Assembly (NCBI RefSeq): GCF_003574315.2
Contig: NZ_AP025739.1
Span: 2,542,001-2,606,000 of the forward strand
Length of the DNA stretch: 64,000 bases
Origin: Capsulimonas corticalis
GTDB taxonomy: Bacteria > Armatimonadota > Armatimonadia > Armatimonadales > Capsulimonadaceae
Reading direction: 5' to 3'
Below are positions 9,055-16,828 of this stretch, piece by piece. The notes beneath the pieces are model-generated. The model had not been told where the DNA came from, searched no databases, and saw nothing but the letters and a program-made list of their open reading frames with translations. The translations under genes were made by a program, and so were the position numbers. Position 1 is the first letter of the stretch. Each line of letters opens with the position of its first letter.

Positions 9055-10389
9055 CTATCGCTTTTCCGCCGTCATGCGGATCCCATGCCTGGGCCGAAGC
9101 GTGATGATCGGCATCGTGGCGATGGGATGACCGGGAACAAGCCGAAACCGCCAGCGCTGGGCGAGGGCGGCGAGGACGAGGATCAGCTCCATCCACGCGA
9201 ACTGCTCGCCGATGCAGACGCGCGGGCCGCCGCCGAAGGGATAGTAGGCGAACTTGGGCAGCGCGGCCTCAAACTCGGGCGTCCAGCGGGTTGGATCGAA
9301 GCGCTCGGGATCTTGATAGAAGCGGGCGTCGTGGTGCGTGACGGATTGGGAGACGAGGAAAACCGTTCCCGGAGGAATGGTGTATTCGCCGATGGCGTAG
9401 GGCGTCACCGCGCGCCGCCCAATGACCCAGGCGGGCGGATAGAGCCGCATCGATTCGGCGAGGACTTTGCGCGTGTAGGGCAGGGCTGGCAGGTCGGCGA
9501 TATTAGGGATGCGTCCTCCGAGAGCGCCGGCGAGCTCGGCGTGGAGAGCGGCTTCCGCCTCGGGATGTTCGCTCAGCAGATACCAGGTCCAGGAGAGGGC
9601 GTTGGCCGTGGTTTCGTGGCCGGCGAGGAAGATCGTCATGGCTTCGTCGCGCACCTGCTCGTCGGTCATGCGCGCGCCGTCCTCGTCTTCGTCACGCGCG
9701 GCGAGCAGCATCGAGAGCAGGTCGCCCCGGTCGTCGTCCGTGCGCCGGTGCTCGGCGATCATGCGATAAATCACGGCGTCCAGGCGGGCGCGGGCCGCGT
9801 TGAACCGCCGAACCTGAGGCAGCGGCAGGCGGGCCAGCACATCCGCGAAGGGCAGCATGAGCAGATGGAAAAGCTGAATCGCCTCGCCGAGCGCGGAGCT
9901 GATCTCCGCCGCCTCGTTTTCCACGTCCGCGCCAAAGAGCGTCTTGCCGACGATCCCCAGCGTCAGGCGCATCATCTCTTCCGCCACATCGACCGTGTCG
10001 CCATCCCGCCACCACTGCGCCGCGCGTTCGGCTTCCGACGCCATCACGAGGCCATATTCGGCGATCCGCTGCCGGTGAAACGCCGGCTGCATCATCCGTC
10101 GCTGGCGCAGATGGTAAGGGCCTTCGCTGGTGAGCAGCCCGTCGCCCAGCAGTCGTTTCGCCCGCTGGAGACCCCGCCCTTTATGGAACTGCTTGGCGTG
10201 CGTGACTAATACATCGCGAATGAGATCGGGATGATTGACCAGAAGCATCGGCTGCGGGCCGATCTGAAACGACACGATATCGCCGTAGTCATGCGTCAGC
10301 GAGCGCAGGAAATGGATCGGGTCGCGCCGATAGAGTCGCGCGCTGGCGAAGAGCGTTGCGGACCTGGGACCGGGCGGAAGGGTGGGCAT
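9055..10389 (-). CDS. Cytochrome P450
   Basis: A 444-residue bacterial P450 with all hallmark motifs in order: the I-helix oxygen-activation motif [10 protein letters not shown], the K-helix ExxR in [10 protein letters not shown], and the haem-binding loop [14 protein letters not shown] with Cys392 as the axial thiolate ligand. The overall pattern resembles CYP102/CYP110-type fatty acid or terpenoid hydroxylases. No signal peptide is seen, so it is cytoplasmic and needs a ferredoxin or flavodoxin partner encoded elsewhere. The only linked gene is the HAF-repeat protein downstream. The substrate is unknown; carotenoid modification is conceivable because crt genes occur in this window, but they are not adjacent. 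Confidence 0.92.
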   Translation of the reverse strand: MPTLPPGPRSATLFASARLYRRDPIHFLRSLTHDYGDIVSFQIGPQPMLLVNHPDLIRDVLVTHAKQFHKGRGLQRAKRLLGDGLLTSEGPYHLRQRRMMQPAFHRQRIAEYGLVMASEAERAAQWWRDGDTVDVAEEMMRLTLGIVGKTLFGADVENEAAEISSALGEAIQLFHLLMLPFADVLARLPLPQVRRFNAARARLDAVIYRMIAEHRRTDDDRGDLLSMLLAARDEDEDGARMTDEQVRDEAMTIFLAGHETTANALSWTWYLLSEHPEAEAALHAELAGALGGRIPNIADLPALPYTRKVLAESMRLYPPAWVIGRRAVTPYAIGEYTIPPGTVFLVSQSVTHHDARFYQDPERFDPTRWTPEFEAALPKFAYYPFGGGPRVCIGEQFAWMELILVLAALAQRWRFRLVPGHPIATMPIITLRPRHGIRMTAEKR

Positions 10390-10581
10390 CGCGGATTCCT
10401 ATCGCATCGAAGGCGTCTTGGAAATATTATGCCCGAAGTATGCGCGTGGAATTGCGTTCGCACGTTTAATTTCCGCGGACTCTGCGCACAATAAGAAGGT
10501 ACGGCGCGATGAAATCCCGTCGCCATAGGACGATGATCCTCACCGCAGGACGATCAGAGCTCGAGAAAGGCGCCGAATCTT

Positions 10582-11337
10582 ATGACCACCGATCAGATCA
10601 CCAAGCAGTTTTTAGATGCGCTCTTCCGGCTGGAGTCCCGCCGGGATGTGGAAACGATCTCCGCGCTCTTCGCGGAAAACAGCGAGGTCGGCAATATCCT
10701 GGCGCCCGAAAAGTATGTCGGACCCACCGGAGCGCACAAGTTCTGGACACTTTACCGGGACATGTTCAGCGATGTGCACTCCAATTTCCGCAATGTCATT
10801 GCCTGCGAAGGACGTACGGCGCTGGAGTGGACCACGGCCGGCCGCACGCCGGACGGCGCCGCTGTCACTTACACCGGCGTAAGCATCCTGGAGACGGACG
10901 CCCAGCAAATCACGCGCTTCCAGGCTTACTTTGACCCGAGCAATTTGGGACGGCAGATCGAAGCCGCTCCCGCTAACGACACACGAAAGGCGACAGCCAT
11001 GCCCGATACCGATCCCACACAGCCGGTTGAGCCGGTCATCACCGAAGACCCCGCCAGCGACGGCGTCGTCGGCGGCGTTTACACGCCCCACGACACCACG
11101 CCGTTCGACGGCGCGACTATCCCCGGCGAGCACGAACCCGTGGACGCCGACACCACGACCAACACCTACGAACCCGTCGCCTCCAGCGCCGGCAACCAGA
11201 GCAACGTCACGCCGCGCCCCGACGTGTACGACGACGTCGTTCCCGGCCATGATTTGACGCCCGCCCATCACGACGAAAGCCGCGAGCGCGAAAGCGACTT
11301 CGAGTACGACGACGAGGACGCGAAGACGCCGGTGTAG
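10582..11337 (+). CDS. SnoaL-like (NTF2-fold) protein with acidic disordered tail
   Basis: The first 130 residues match the SnoaL/NTF2 alpha+beta barrel (FLDALFRLESRRDVETISALFAENSEV, FWTLYRDMFSDVHSNF). The remaining ~120 residues are low-complexity and strongly acidic with many Pro/Thr (DEDAKTPV at the end). That second part keeps repeating TP/DTT/HD words and has no domain I recognise. SnoaL folds serve as polyketide cyclases, isomerases or plain ligand binders; no catalytic residue set is evident here. An internal ATG at 11000 could begin a separate acidic protein, but the frame is continuous, so I treat it as one gene. Confidence 0.7.
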   Translation: MTTDQITKQFLDALFRLESRRDVETISALFAENSEVGNILAPEKYVGPTGAHKFWTLYRDMFSDVHSNFRNVIACEGRTALEWTTAGRTPDGAAVTYTGVSILETDAQQITRFQAYFDPSNLGRQIEAAPANDTRKATAMPDTDPTQPVEPVITEDPASDGVVGGVYTPHDTTPFDGATIPGEHEPVDADTTTNTYEPVASSAGNQSNVTPRPDVYDDVVPGHDLTPAHHDESRERESDFEYDDEDAKTPV

Positions 11338-11756
11338 GGGGTGGGGACCTGTTCCCTCGTGCTTTAGCGCGTTTCCCACTCGTGTTCTGCCTGCGACGGG
11401 CGCTCCGCGCGTTCCCATGTGACCTACCCTGGCGCTTCGCGGGCCGCTCCCTTGCAAACCCACCCCCGGCCTTCGGCCGACCCCTCCCGCCGACGGGAAG
11501 GGTTTGTAGGATTGCCTCTTACGATGTGCGCCTGCGATAACACACTCTGAAATTACCCTTCCCGTCGGCGGGAGGGGTCGGCCGAAGGCCGGGGGTGGGT
11601 TTGCAAGGGAGCGGCCCGCGAAGCGCCGGGGTAGGTAGGACCTGGGAGCGGCCGGTCGGAGGCCAGGGTAGGTTTGCTCGGGTTGACGCGGAGCGCCGGG
11701 TCGGTTTGCCCCGGGGGTGGGTAGATTCGTATGCAATGGGGGAAATAGGTCACTCC
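11338..11756. other. Repeat-filled intergenic region
   Basis: No gene is supported. The stretch is dominated by the near-perfect inverted repeat at 11422-11636. Shorter, degraded copies of the same words (GGAGCGGCC, CGGAGCGCCGGG, GGGTAGGT, GGGGGTGGGT) lie on either side, especially 11637-11730. It separates a plus-strand gene from the end of a minus-strand gene, so it also lies between converging transcripts. Confidence 0.75.
11422..11636. repeat. 82-bp near-perfect inverted repeat
   Basis: The left arm 11422-11503 and right arm 11555-11636 are reverse complements over 82 bases with one mismatch seen, separated by a 51-base AT-richer centre. Each arm contains smaller palindromes (GGCCTTCGGCC, CCCTCCCGCCGACGGGAAGGG split over positions 11482-11502). 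In RNA this would be a very long hairpin. The form fits a REP/MITE-like dispersed element or a convergent-gene terminator; no transposase is near. Confidence 0.85.
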
Positions 11757-14700
11757 TCACCTCTCCGCCCCAAACTCCACCTCATTCGCCCAGTGCGTCA
11801 TCCAATCGTTGTGAAACGCTAAGAAGTTAACCTTGGACACGCTTCGCCCGGTCGCCAGTTCATAGGACGGCCCGCCGTTGTCGTTTACCCGGAACGAGAA
11901 CTTGATCGTCTGATGGGCGTCGAGGCGCTTGCGCACGAGCGGGATTTCGGACCAGGGCAGGGCGAGCTCGACGATGCGGGTATTGCCGGCGCGCGTCATG
12001 GAGAGTTTGGCGCTTTCGACCGGGCCGCCGTCGATCTTGGCTTTGGGCTGGCGTGGGTAGAAGTGCTTGCGCGGGACGCCGGGCGCGTAGAGGCGCCAGA
12101 CTTCGGTTCCGCCGCCGTGAGCGGGCGCGACGGCGTTCAGGGCGTACTCATAGTCCGTGTCCCAGTACGCCATGAAACCGGGCATGGTTCCTTTCGGGCT
12201 TGCCGCCCAGGGCTTCTTATTCTCCTCCACCACATTGAACGCGATCTGGACATTGTCCGTGCCGCTGCCGGAGGGCAGGGCGGGACTCTTGCGGTACGAA
12301 TAGCGGCGAATGCCGGCTGGCCACGTCAATGGCGCGGCTTTGGTTTTGTCGGCGTAGGAGACGGCGGGGTAAAAGTAATCGTTGTCATCGCGCTGCGCGA
12401 ATCGGATGTTACCGTCGTAGGGCGTGGTGTCGGCGATCTTCGCGGCGAAGTAGAAGTAATGGTCGTCGTAGGCAAGATAACCGGTCGCCTGGCCGCTCGC
12501 GGCGGCGTCGTCGAAGTTTTGGAACGGGAGCCAGGCTTTTTCCGTGATGCTGGCGGCGATGCCGCCGCCGGAGAGAATCTGGGGCGGAACGCCGGTCCAG
12601 TCGTCGAGCTTGCCGTCGACCTGAATGGCGCGATGAGCGATCCAATCGACATGCAGCGTCTCATCGTGCGCTGCGACGCCGTCCGCGCCGGCGTCGAAGG
12701 TCACCGTTAACGGATAGGCGTTGCCTGGGCTTTCGGTTCCCGAGACCTCCAGCGCCACTTCACGCGTCTCATGCGCGGCGAGCTGAAGCGTGGGCGGCGC
12801 GGCGACGGTGAGGCCGCCGAGCTGGACTTGGAGCGATCCGGAGACCGGCCGGTTCAGGATATTGGTGAGCTTCAAACGCAGCGGGGGGTGCTGGGCGATC
12901 GGCGCCGTGAGGTCGCGCGCGATGATCTCGATCGGCTCATACCCCTCGATGCGCGCGGACTTGAGCGCCGCCGTCAGGCGCGCGAAGGAGCCGGGTTTGC
13001 CCGAGGCGCGCAGGAAGTAGCCAAGAGCGTTGAGCGGCGTGGTGAACGGTCCAGGCTGGTGGGGGACCGGGTTCCCGTAGAAGTCGAACAGCCGAAACTC
13101 TCCGCGCGGGTCCGCCACGGTCATCGCGCCGCTGGTCAGCAGGGGATGCGCCTGGATCGCGGCCGTCAGCGCGGCCCGGTCCGCGGCGGGTGCGTCCGCC
13201 GGCAGGGCCGCGAGCTTGGCGCGCGCCGCGACAGCAGCCGCGGCGCCTTCGCGGCTGCGGATGGTGCGGAAGAGCAGTTGGTTGCGGTCGTATATTCCCG
13301 CCAGGTCGCCGCCGACGACGATTGTTCCGTCTTCAGGATCGGGATGTCCGGATTTCGGCAGGCCGTCGAAGACGAAGATCCAGGGAAGGCCGTTGGGGAA
13401 GAGAATTTGCTTGAAGGCGCGCTGGTCCAGGAATGTCTGCACGGCGGCGACGGCGGCGGCCGGCGGCCACGCCTGCACGATATGGATCGGCGCGCCCGCG
13501 CTGTCTTTCAAGTTCGTATTGCCGAAGACATTGCCGCGCCACGTGCCGTTGGCGCGCTGCTGGCCCTGGGCGCGCATCGACGCCGCCATGAGCGCCATTC
13601 GGTCCTCGGAGTTCGCCAGCCAGCTTTCGGTGTCCCACACCTGGACGGGGCCATAGGGCGATTTGCGGTCCCGCCAGGCCGGAATGAGGGAGGGGACGGC
13701 GGCGAGGGGCTGGTAGTGGATGCTGACAAAGTCCAGATGCGGCAGAAAGGCGTCCGTACCGTCGGCGAAGAATTTATCCAGCGCATTGCTGGACGAGCAC
13801 GCGCCGCCGACACGCACCCGAGCGCCGCCTCGCCGCGCTTCGTCCACCCCCGCCGCCATCCGCGTGTACATCTCCCGGTACCGGGTGCTGTCCGCGCCCC
13901 AGCCGGAGATGGAGATCCCTTCCCACGGCTCGTTCCACAGCTCCAGCGCATTGACCGGGCCTTTGGGGAAGCCAAATTCGGTCGCGATGCGCGCGCACCA
14001 CTTCTGAAAGTCGGCGTCGCTGGACGGCGACCAGGCGTAGTCGCCTTTGTTCCCATACATCACATCATCGGCGTCGAGATACGTGCGCAGGCGATCGAGC
14101 GGCTGCGGCGCGAGATTGCCGTCCGCCTCCACTGTCAGCATCACGGAGATGTTGTTATCCTGAAGCAGCTTCAAGCGATCCTTCAGATCCTGATACTGTT
14201 TGGCGAACGCCGGCGAATCCATGGGAAGATAGCCGACCTCCATCCGCGCCGCCTTTACGCCCAGGCGCTTAAAAACGCCGATGCTTTGCTCGTTGATATC
14301 GGCGGGCAAGGGGATATCCATGGAGTTCGTGGGAACCTCCACGCGTCCCGGCTCGGCGGGAAGCGAGCGGACGACCGACGCCGCGAAGGCGCGGCCGGCC
14401 GCGCCCAGATCCAGCACCAGCGCGTACCCGCCGAAGGTCTCGGGGATCGACGGCGTCACGGTCACCTCTCGGGTCTCCCCCGCCGCAAGCGTTACGTCCA
14501 CCGGCGCGTTGCCGCAGTCGGCGATCTTGAAGACATCGGGACGCCAGACATCGCCCGCCCGCCCGCGCGTGCCGTACTGGATGATATCGAGCCGCCCGGT
14601 CGCCGCGATGGCTTTGTCGGAGGTATTCTTGATCCGGAACGTAAAGGAAGGCTTGTCTCCCGGCCAGAGGATATTGGCGAGGACATCCGCTTTGACCTCC

Positions 14701-14858
14701 TCCACCGTAAACTGACTGGCCGGCGAGGCGCCGAACACGCCGCCATTGTCTTTGATTAACCGCGATCCATCCACCATCTGCGCGCGCGCGCCGCTCCCCA
14801 GCGCGCCCATCCATAGCGCGGCCAGTCCCAGCGGCCAAAGCCGTCGTGAAATTCCCAT
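11757..14858 (-). CDS. Secreted clan GH-A glycoside hydrolase with C-terminal CBM9-like domain
   Basis: The start at 14858 begins a signal peptide (MGISRRLWPLGLAALWMGAL...ARAQ) and has GGGGAG about 11 bases upstream; an ATG at 14912 would put 18 extra residues before it. The protein has 1033 residues: an N-terminal beta domain, a (beta/alpha)8 barrel with LELWNEPW (acid/base Glu310) and VQVWDTESW (nucleophile Glu411), a NEW3-like beta region, and a C-terminal CBM9-like domain beginning IQVDGKLDDWTG. The two catalytic glutamates about 100 residues apart fit retaining clan GH-A enzymes (GH5/GH39-like). The substrate is unresolved. A TACCATGGTA palindrome lies upstream at 14907-14916. Confidence 0.8.
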   Translation of the reverse strand: MGISRRLWPLGLAALWMGALGSGARAQMVDGSRLIKDNGGVFGASPASQFTVEEVKADVLANILWPGDKPSFTFRIKNTSDKAIAATGRLDIIQYGTRGRAGDVWRPDVFKIADCGNAPVDVTLAAGETREVTVTPSIPETFGGYALVLDLGAAGRAFAASVVRSLPAEPGRVEVPTNSMDIPLPADINEQSIGVFKRLGVKAARMEVGYLPMDSPAFAKQYQDLKDRLKLLQDNNISVMLTVEADGNLAPQPLDRLRTYLDADDVMYGNKGDYAWSPSSDADFQKWCARIATEFGFPKGPVNALELWNEPWEGISISGWGADSTRYREMYTRMAAGVDEARRGGARVRVGGACSSSNALDKFFADGTDAFLPHLDFVSIHYQPLAAVPSLIPAWRDRKSPYGPVQVWDTESWLANSEDRMALMAASMRAQGQQRANGTWRGNVFGNTNLKDSAGAPIHIVQAWPPAAAVAAVQTFLDQRAFKQILFPNGLPWIFVFDGLPKSGHPDPEDGTIVVGGDLAGIYDRNQLLFRTIRSREGAAAAVAARAKLAALPADAPAADRAALTAAIQAHPLLTSGAMTVADPRGEFRLFDFYGNPVPHQPGPFTTPLNALGYFLRASGKPGSFARLTAALKSARIEGYEPIEIIARDLTAPIAQHPPLRLKLTNILNRPVSGSLQVQLGGLTVAAPPTLQLAAHETREVALEVSGTESPGNAYPLTVTFDAGADGVAAHDETLHVDWIAHRAIQVDGKLDDWTGVPPQILSGGGIAASITEKAWLPFQNFDDAAASGQATGYLAYDDHYFYFAAKIADTTPYDGNIRFAQRDDNDYFYPAVSYADKTKAAPLTWPAGIRRYSYRKSPALPSGSGTDNVQIAFNVVEENKKPWAASPKGTMPGFMAYWDTDYEYALNAVAPAHGGGTEVWRLYAPGVPRKHFYPRQPKAKIDGGPVESAKLSMTRAGNTRIVELALPWSEIPLVRKRLDAHQTIKFSFRVNDNGGPSYELATGRSVSKVNFLAFHNDWMTHWANEVEFGAER

Positions 14859-15006
14859 ATTCGTGGCTGCTCCCCATTGCGCCGCCGCGCGGCCTATGAG
14901 ATATCGTACCATGGTAATTGTACTGGGTTGCGTGAATTTTTGCGGGTAAACTGTGATATTAGGTGCTATATGCTTTAGAAGAGGAGACTACGGATCATTG
15001 AGCGAC

Positions 15007-15513
15007 ATGAAGATGCGACAGGCGCTGAAAGAGCAGCAGCACGCCGGGCTGGCGATGCTTGCGCGGTGCGTGGCTCATTGTCCGGAAGAGATGTGGCTTG
15101 AGGGCGAGCACCCACGAACGTTCTGGCGCATCGCGTTTCACGCCGCCTTCTTTACACACCTTTACTTAGGCCAGAACGAGGCGGCGTTTCAGCCCTGGCC
15201 TGGGCGGCGTGAGGGTATCAGTCAGGGACTCTGGGACTCACCGGGGGATGTCGAGCCATACGAGCTGCCCGAAGGGGCCGATATCTACAAAAAGACCGAG
15301 ATCCTCGAATATATCGAATTTATCGACGCGCTTGTCGATCCCATTGTCGATCATCTCGATCTCGATTCCGACGATTCTGGCTTTGCATGGTACAAGAACA
15401 TAAGCAAGATGTCTCATGAGCTCTTGAACCTGCGCCATCTGCAGGGCCATGTGGGGCAGTTGTCTGAACTGCTGATGCAGAAGAGGATCGATATCGACTG
15501 GATCTCTCAGTGA
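15007..15513 (+). CDS. DinB-like four-helix protein
   Basis: From the ATG at 15007 the product is 168 residues. It has the helix-bundle pattern of the DinB/YfiT superfamily: FWRIAFHAAFFTHLYLG near the N-terminus and LRHLQGHVGQLSELL near the C-terminus, giving two metal-ligand-like His clusters. The family includes bacillithiol/mycothiol-type thiol transferases and metal hydrolases, but most members are uncharacterised. The start is uncertain: GAGGAG at about 14981 is too far from 15007, and a TTG at 14998 in frame is an alternative. It stands alone and converges on the oxidoreductase gene. Confidence 0.65.
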   Translation: MKMRQALKEQQHAGLAMLARCVAHCPEEMWLEGEHPRTFWRIAFHAAFFTHLYLGQNEAAFQPWPGRREGISQGLWDSPGDVEPYELPEGADIYKKTEILEYIEFIDALVDPIVDHLDLDSDDSGFAWYKNISKMSHELLNLRHLQGHVGQLSELLMQKRIDIDWISQ

Positions 15514-15516
15514 CGC

Positions 15517-15546
15517 AAAAACGGCCGGCGGTGTTACCCGCCGGCC
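15517..15546 (-). terminator. Rho-independent terminator of the Gfo/Idh/MocA gene
   Basis: On the minus strand GGCCGGCGG (15538-15546) pairs with CCGCCGGCC (15523-15531) across 6 bases and is followed by a T5 run. It lies 30-60 bases after the stop codon of the oxidoreductase. Confidence 0.8.
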
Positions 15547-15575
15547 ATTCCGTGTTCCTATCGCCAAGAGAAGGA

Positions 15576-16658
15576 CTAGTCGAAGTAGACAGCCTTACCG
15601 GACTTCGCGGACTCGTAGATCGCTTCCAGAATCTGGGAGACGACATAAGCCTGGTTCGGAAGGACGATCGGGTCGGTATCGTTGATGATCGAGTCGATCC
15701 AGAGGCGCGCTTCCAGGGTCGAGTCGTTCTCCGATTTTCCGGAGTAGAACGCGACGCCGCCGGCCTTCAGGTCGACTTCCTGGGTGTAAAGGCGGCTGAA
15801 TTGCTCGCCGTTGATGCGCAGGCCGCCGATCATGTCCGCGCCGCCTTCGGTGCCCGATAGGGAGCACTTGGCTTCGTCCACGTTCAGCGTGTTGAGCGCC
15901 CAGCTGCTCTCCAGGATGATCGTCGCGCCGTTCTTCATCGTGATGAAGCCGAACGCCGAATCTTCCACGGTGAACTTCTTGGGATCCCACGGGCCCCAGG
16001 CGTTCGCGGCGTTCTCACGCTGCGAGAGCTTGTGGTACGACGTGCCCAGGACGGCCTTGGGCTCGTAGTTGTTCATCATCCAGAGGGTGAGGTCGAGCGC
16101 GTGGGTGCCGATGTCGATCAGCGGACCGCCGCCCTGCTTCTCCTCGTCCAGGAACACGCCCCAGGTGGGGACGGCCCGTCGGCGGATGGCGTGGCCCTTG
16201 GCGAAGTAGATCTCGCCGAGCGCGCCGCTGTCCACAACCTTCTTGAGGTGCTGGCTGTCGGCGCGGAATCGGTTGTTGTAACCGACGGTCAGCTTCTTGC
16301 CGGTCTTGATCGAGGCGTCCAGCATGCGCTTGGCGTCGGCCGCGGTCTTCGCCATCGGCTTTTCGGACATGACGTGCTTGCCGGCTTCCAGCGCCGCAAT
16401 GGCGATGTCCGCGTGGGCGTCGTTGGGGGTGCAGACCTGGACGACGTCAATAGACGGGTCCTTGAGCATCTCGCGGTAATCGGTGTAAACCTTGGCGTCG
16501 GGCGTGCCATATTCCTTGGCCGCCAGTTTCGCCTTATCTTCGATGATGTCGACGAATGCGACTTGCTCTACGTTATCCAGCGTAGCAAGGCTGGGCATAT
16601 GCTTGCCGTTGGCGATGCCGCCGGTACCGACAATTGCGATTTTTAAAATCTTCGACAC
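15576..16658 (-). CDS. Gfo/Idh/MocA-family NAD(P)-dependent oxidoreductase
   Basis: A 360-residue protein starting at GTG 16658, chosen because AAGGGGGA sits 8 bases upstream and the Rossmann motif begins at once (KIAIVGTGGIANGKHMPSL). The second conserved motif is VMSEKPMAKTAADAKRM, whose EKP lysine is the usual catalytic residue. A C-terminal alpha/beta domain follows (GGPLIDIGTHALDL). Members oxidise or reduce sugars, inositols or their derivatives at a hydroxyl group using NAD(P)H. With many glycoside hydrolases nearby a sugar substrate is likely but not shown. A promoter lies at 16745-16773 and a terminator at 15517-15546, so it is a single-gene unit. Confidence 0.9.
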   Translation of the reverse strand: MSKILKIAIVGTGGIANGKHMPSLATLDNVEQVAFVDIIEDKAKLAAKEYGTPDAKVYTDYREMLKDPSIDVVQVCTPNDAHADIAIAALEAGKHVMSEKPMAKTAADAKRMLDASIKTGKKLTVGYNNRFRADSQHLKKVVDSGALGEIYFAKGHAIRRRAVPTWGVFLDEEKQGGGPLIDIGTHALDLTLWMMNNYEPKAVLGTSYHKLSQRENAANAWGPWDPKKFTVEDSAFGFITMKNGATIILESSWALNTLNVDEAKCSLSGTEGGADMIGGLRINGEQFSRLYTQEVDLKAGGVAFYSGKSENDSTLEARLWIDSIINDTDPIVLPNQAYVVSQILEAIYESAKSGKAVYFD

Positions 16659-16744
16659 AGACAAATTCCCCCTTCGCGTTAGGAACATTCCCAAGCGCGG
16701 TGTTTAGCGATAGACGCCGCGATCTCCTGCGTCTTCTCGTCCCC

Positions 16745-16773
16745 ATTTTACAATATTTTCTGAGAAATGTGAA
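16745..16773 (-). promoter_or_regulatory. Promoter of the Gfo/Idh/MocA gene
   Basis: Minus strand: TTCACA (16768-16773), 17 bases, TAAAAT (16745-16750), followed by an approximately 80-nt leader. Confidence 0.6.
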
Positions 16774-16828
16774 CAGCTTTTGCGTTAAAGCAGAATGAAA
16801 TTTGCGGATCGAAGCGCTCTGTTTGCGC

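Noticed and set aside
8287-10209. 640-codon open frame antisense to the P450 and HAF genes
   Set aside because: Same composition artefact; the P450 on the other strand has every family motif.
12771-14759. 662-codon open frame on the plus strand opposite the GH-A hydrolase
   Set aside because: It has no recognisable domain, is Arg/Gly/Asp-rich, and lies wholly antisense to a gene with clear catalytic motifs; long antisense frames are expected at this GC content.
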